From the NCBI RefSeq assembly GCF_004403065.1, contig NZ_SOHA01000001.1, forward strand, positions 1-64,000: 64,000 nt of DNA, in the 5' to 3' direction. Below are positions 62,286 through 64,000 of the stretch, piece by piece. Below the pieces are notes generated by a model. The model saw only the letters and a list, made by a program, of their open reading frames with translations. It was not told the origin of the DNA and made no database searches. A program made the translations under genes and the position numbers. The DNA comes from Cryobacterium cryoconiti. GTDB taxonomy: Bacteria > Actinomycetota > Actinomycetes > Actinomycetales > Microbacteriaceae. How positions within the stretch are numbered: position 1 is the first letter of the stretch; every line of letters begins with the position of its first letter.

Positions 62286-64000
62286 ATGAACATGCCCGTC
62301 GCAGCATCCGTAACACTGCCCGTCGCCGGCCTCGCGCCCCGCGAACAGCGAGCAGGCCTCGATGTCGCCGTCTCGTTCGCCGCGTTCGTCGAGAATGAAG
62401 CGCTGACCGGCACCGGCATCGCCGCGGACGCCTTCTGGCAGGGCTTGAGCGCGCTGATCAGCGACCTCACGCCCAAAAACATAGAACTGCTCGGCACCAG
62501 GGATGACCTGCAGGCCCGGATCGACGCCTTTCACCAGGCTCACCCCGGCCAGCCGGATCCGGCCGAGTACCGCGCCTTCCTGACCGAGATCGGGTACCTC
62601 GCGCCCGAACCCGGAGACTTCACCATCACCACCACGAACGTCGATGCGGAGATCGCGTCGCAGGCCGGGCCGCAGCTTGTCGTTCCGCTGCTCAACGCGC
62701 GGTTCGCCGTCAACGCGGCGAACGCACGCTGGGGTTCGCTCTACGACGCGCTCTACGGCACCGATGCGATCCCGGACGACGGCGGCGCGGCCCGGGGAGA
62801 CTCCTACAACGCCGTCCGGGGCGCACAGGTCATCGCCCGCGGACGGGCTCTCCTCGACCAGGCCGTCCCGCTCGAGAACGGTTCGCACACGGATGCCGTC
62901 GCGCACCGGGTCGAGAACGGCAAGCTGGTCGTCGCTCTGGGGGACGGGTCATCCGTCGCATTGGCCGACCCCTCGGCGCTGGTCGGCTACCGGGGCGAGC
63001 CGTCGGAGCCGTCGTCTCTGCTCTTCGTTCATCACGGACTGCACCTCGACGTGATCATCGACCGGGCCGCACCCATCGGGGCCACGGATGCTGCGGGCAT
63101 CCAGGACATCGTGCTGGAGTCCGCGGTCACAACGATCATGGACCTCGAAGATTCGGTGGCCGCAGTCGACGCCGACGACAAGGTGCTCGGCTACCGCAAC
63201 TGGCGCGAGCTCATGCGCGGAACGCTGAGTGAGACCGTGCGGAAGGGTGCCGGCGCCTTCACGCGAACCATGAACGGCGATCGCGTTTACACGGCTCCTG
63301 GTGGCGGCGAGTTGACGCTGCCCGGCCGGAGCCTGCTGCTGGTGCGCAACGTCGGGCACCTGATGCAGACCGATACCGTGCGTGACGCCTCCGGCGTCGA
63401 GGTCTTCGAAGGCATTCTCGACGCGGTGGTGACCGTTCTCGGTTCGTTCCCCGATCTGGTCGGCGAGACCCGCGGCGGCAACTCACGCACCGGCTCGGTG
63501 TACATCGTCAAGCCGAAGATGCACGGCCCCGACGAGGTGGCGTTCACCGTCGACCTGTTCGCGCGGGTGGAGCAGCTCCTCGGCCTGCCCCCGCTCACCG
63601 TGAAGGTGGGGATCATGGACGAAGAACGGCGAACGACGCTGAATCTGCGGTCCTGCATCGCCGTAGCCGCTGAGCGCATCGTCTTCATCAACACGGGATT
63701 CCTCGATCGCACCGGCGATGAGATCCACACCTCCATGCACGCCGGGCCGATGGCCACCAAGAGCGAGATCCGCTCCATGCCCTTCATGGCCGCCTACGAG
63801 AACGCGAACGTCGACGCCGGTCTCGCAGCCGGTTTCCCCGGCCGGGCTCAGATCGGCAAGGGCATGTGGGCCATGCCCGATCTCATGCACGACATGCTCG
63901 AGAAGAAGGTCGCGCATCCGCTCTCGGGCGCAACCACGGCCTGGGTCCCGTCTCCCACGGCGGCGACGCTGCACGCGACCCACTATCACGCGGTCGACGT
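62286..64000 (+). CDS. glcB: Malate synthase G (3' end outside the window)
   Basis: The frame from ATG 62286 (AAGGAG at 62271-62276) is open to the window end: 571 of about 725 residues. It joins glyoxylate and acetyl-CoA to malate in the glyoxylate cycle. Family blocks: [101 protein letters not shown]. The catalytic aspartate/glutamate region at [10 protein letters not shown] is present. Isocitrate lyase is not in the window. Confidence 0.95.
   Translation, partial: MNMPVAASVTLPVAGLAPREQRAGLDVAVSFAAFVENEALTGTGIAADAFWQGLSALISDLTPKNIELLGTRDDLQARIDAFHQAHPGQPDPAEYRAFLTEIGYLAPEPGDFTITTTNVDAEIASQAGPQLVVPLLNARFAVNAANARWGSLYDALYGTDAIPDDGGAARGDSYNAVRGAQVIARGRALLDQAVPLENGSHTDAVAHRVENGKLVVALGDGSSVALADPSALVGYRGEPSEPSSLLFVHHGLHLDVIIDRAAPIGATDAAGIQDIVLESAVTTIMDLEDSVAAVDADDKVLGYRNWRELMRGTLSETVRKGAGAFTRTMNGDRVYTAPGGGELTLPGRSLLLVRNVGHLMQTDTVRDASGVEVFEGILDAVVTVLGSFPDLVGETRGGNSRTGSVYIVKPKMHGPDEVAFTVDLFARVEQLLGLPPLTVKVGIMDEERRTTLNLRSCIAVAAERIVFINTGFLDRTGDEIHTSMHAGPMATKSEIRSMPFMAAYENANVDAGLAAGFPGRAQIGKGMWAMPDLMHDMLEKKVAHPLSGATTAWVPSPTAATLHATHYHAVD

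Noticed and set aside
62286-64000. Malate synthase A rather than G
   Set aside because: The length already exceeds isoform A and the conserved G-type blocks ([19 protein letters not shown] and others) fit isoform G.

Overview
The window is high-GC DNA of an actinobacterium, most likely Micrococcales and probably family Microbacteriaceae (Cryobacterium-like; this placement is inference). The evidence is GC-rich third codon positions, many GTG starts and GTGA/ATGA stop-start overlaps, a mycothiol-type glycosyltransferase/deacetylase pair, and a gene order that matches the conserved actinobacterial block Rv1691-Rv1713 of Mycobacterium tuberculosis.

Layout. (1) 1-144: 3' end of a 5S rRNA gene with its terminator. 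(2) 205-19669: conserved housekeeping block on the + strand: TPR protein, HAD phosphatase, small protein, tlyA, nadK, recN, pyrG, Nudix hydrolase, xerD, then parA, scpA, scpB, rluB, tyrA, cmk, der. Between xerD and parA sit a palindrome-rich repeat field (10222-11041) and a minus-strand mshA/mshB-like pair. (3) 19935-24364: a GT2 polysaccharide synthase translationally coupled to a GH18/CBM5_12 protein, then a small membrane protein. (4) 24616-24692: tRNA-Pro(GGG), followed at once by an excisionase gene and a broken tyrosine integrase, the relic of an integrated element. (5) 25-43 kb: accessory DNA with formate-THF ligase, an ABC exporter, three GAF-ANTAR regulators in a row, acetyltransferases, Nudix and APH-like enzymes, a TetR-controlled oxidoreductase locus with two visible operators, and several broken genes. 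(6) 43.1-47.3 kb: an XRE-cupin regulator divergent from a ureohydrolase, NTF2-like protein, NCS1 permease and cyclase-family hydrolase operon, probably for uptake and breakdown of a guanidino or cyclic ureido compound. (7) 47.5-53.7 kb: histidine phosphatase, pyridoxal kinase, ECF sigma factor with membrane partner, lipoprotein, secreted HNH/excalibur protein. (8) 53.8-55.9 kb: overlapping MazG-like pyrophosphohydrolase and GIY-YIG/Schlafen-group-3 helicase fusion, a likely defence pair. (9) 55.99-60.66 kb: tightly coupled six-gene operon built around a Ycf46-type AAA ATPase, DUF2997, a radical SAM activase-like protein, a membrane-anchored Ycf35/DUF1257-like protein and a helix-hairpin-helix membrane protein. 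This is the best candidate for an undescribed system. (10) 60.7-64 kb: DUF222/HNH (13E12-type) protein and the start of malate synthase G, which runs off the window.

A whole-window signal is the high frequency of the hexamer CGGATG/CATCCG, usually as ACGGATGC or GCATCCGT, even where it forces otherwise rare codons (GAT for Asp, GCA for Ala). No CRISPR array, intact transposase or intact integrative element was seen.
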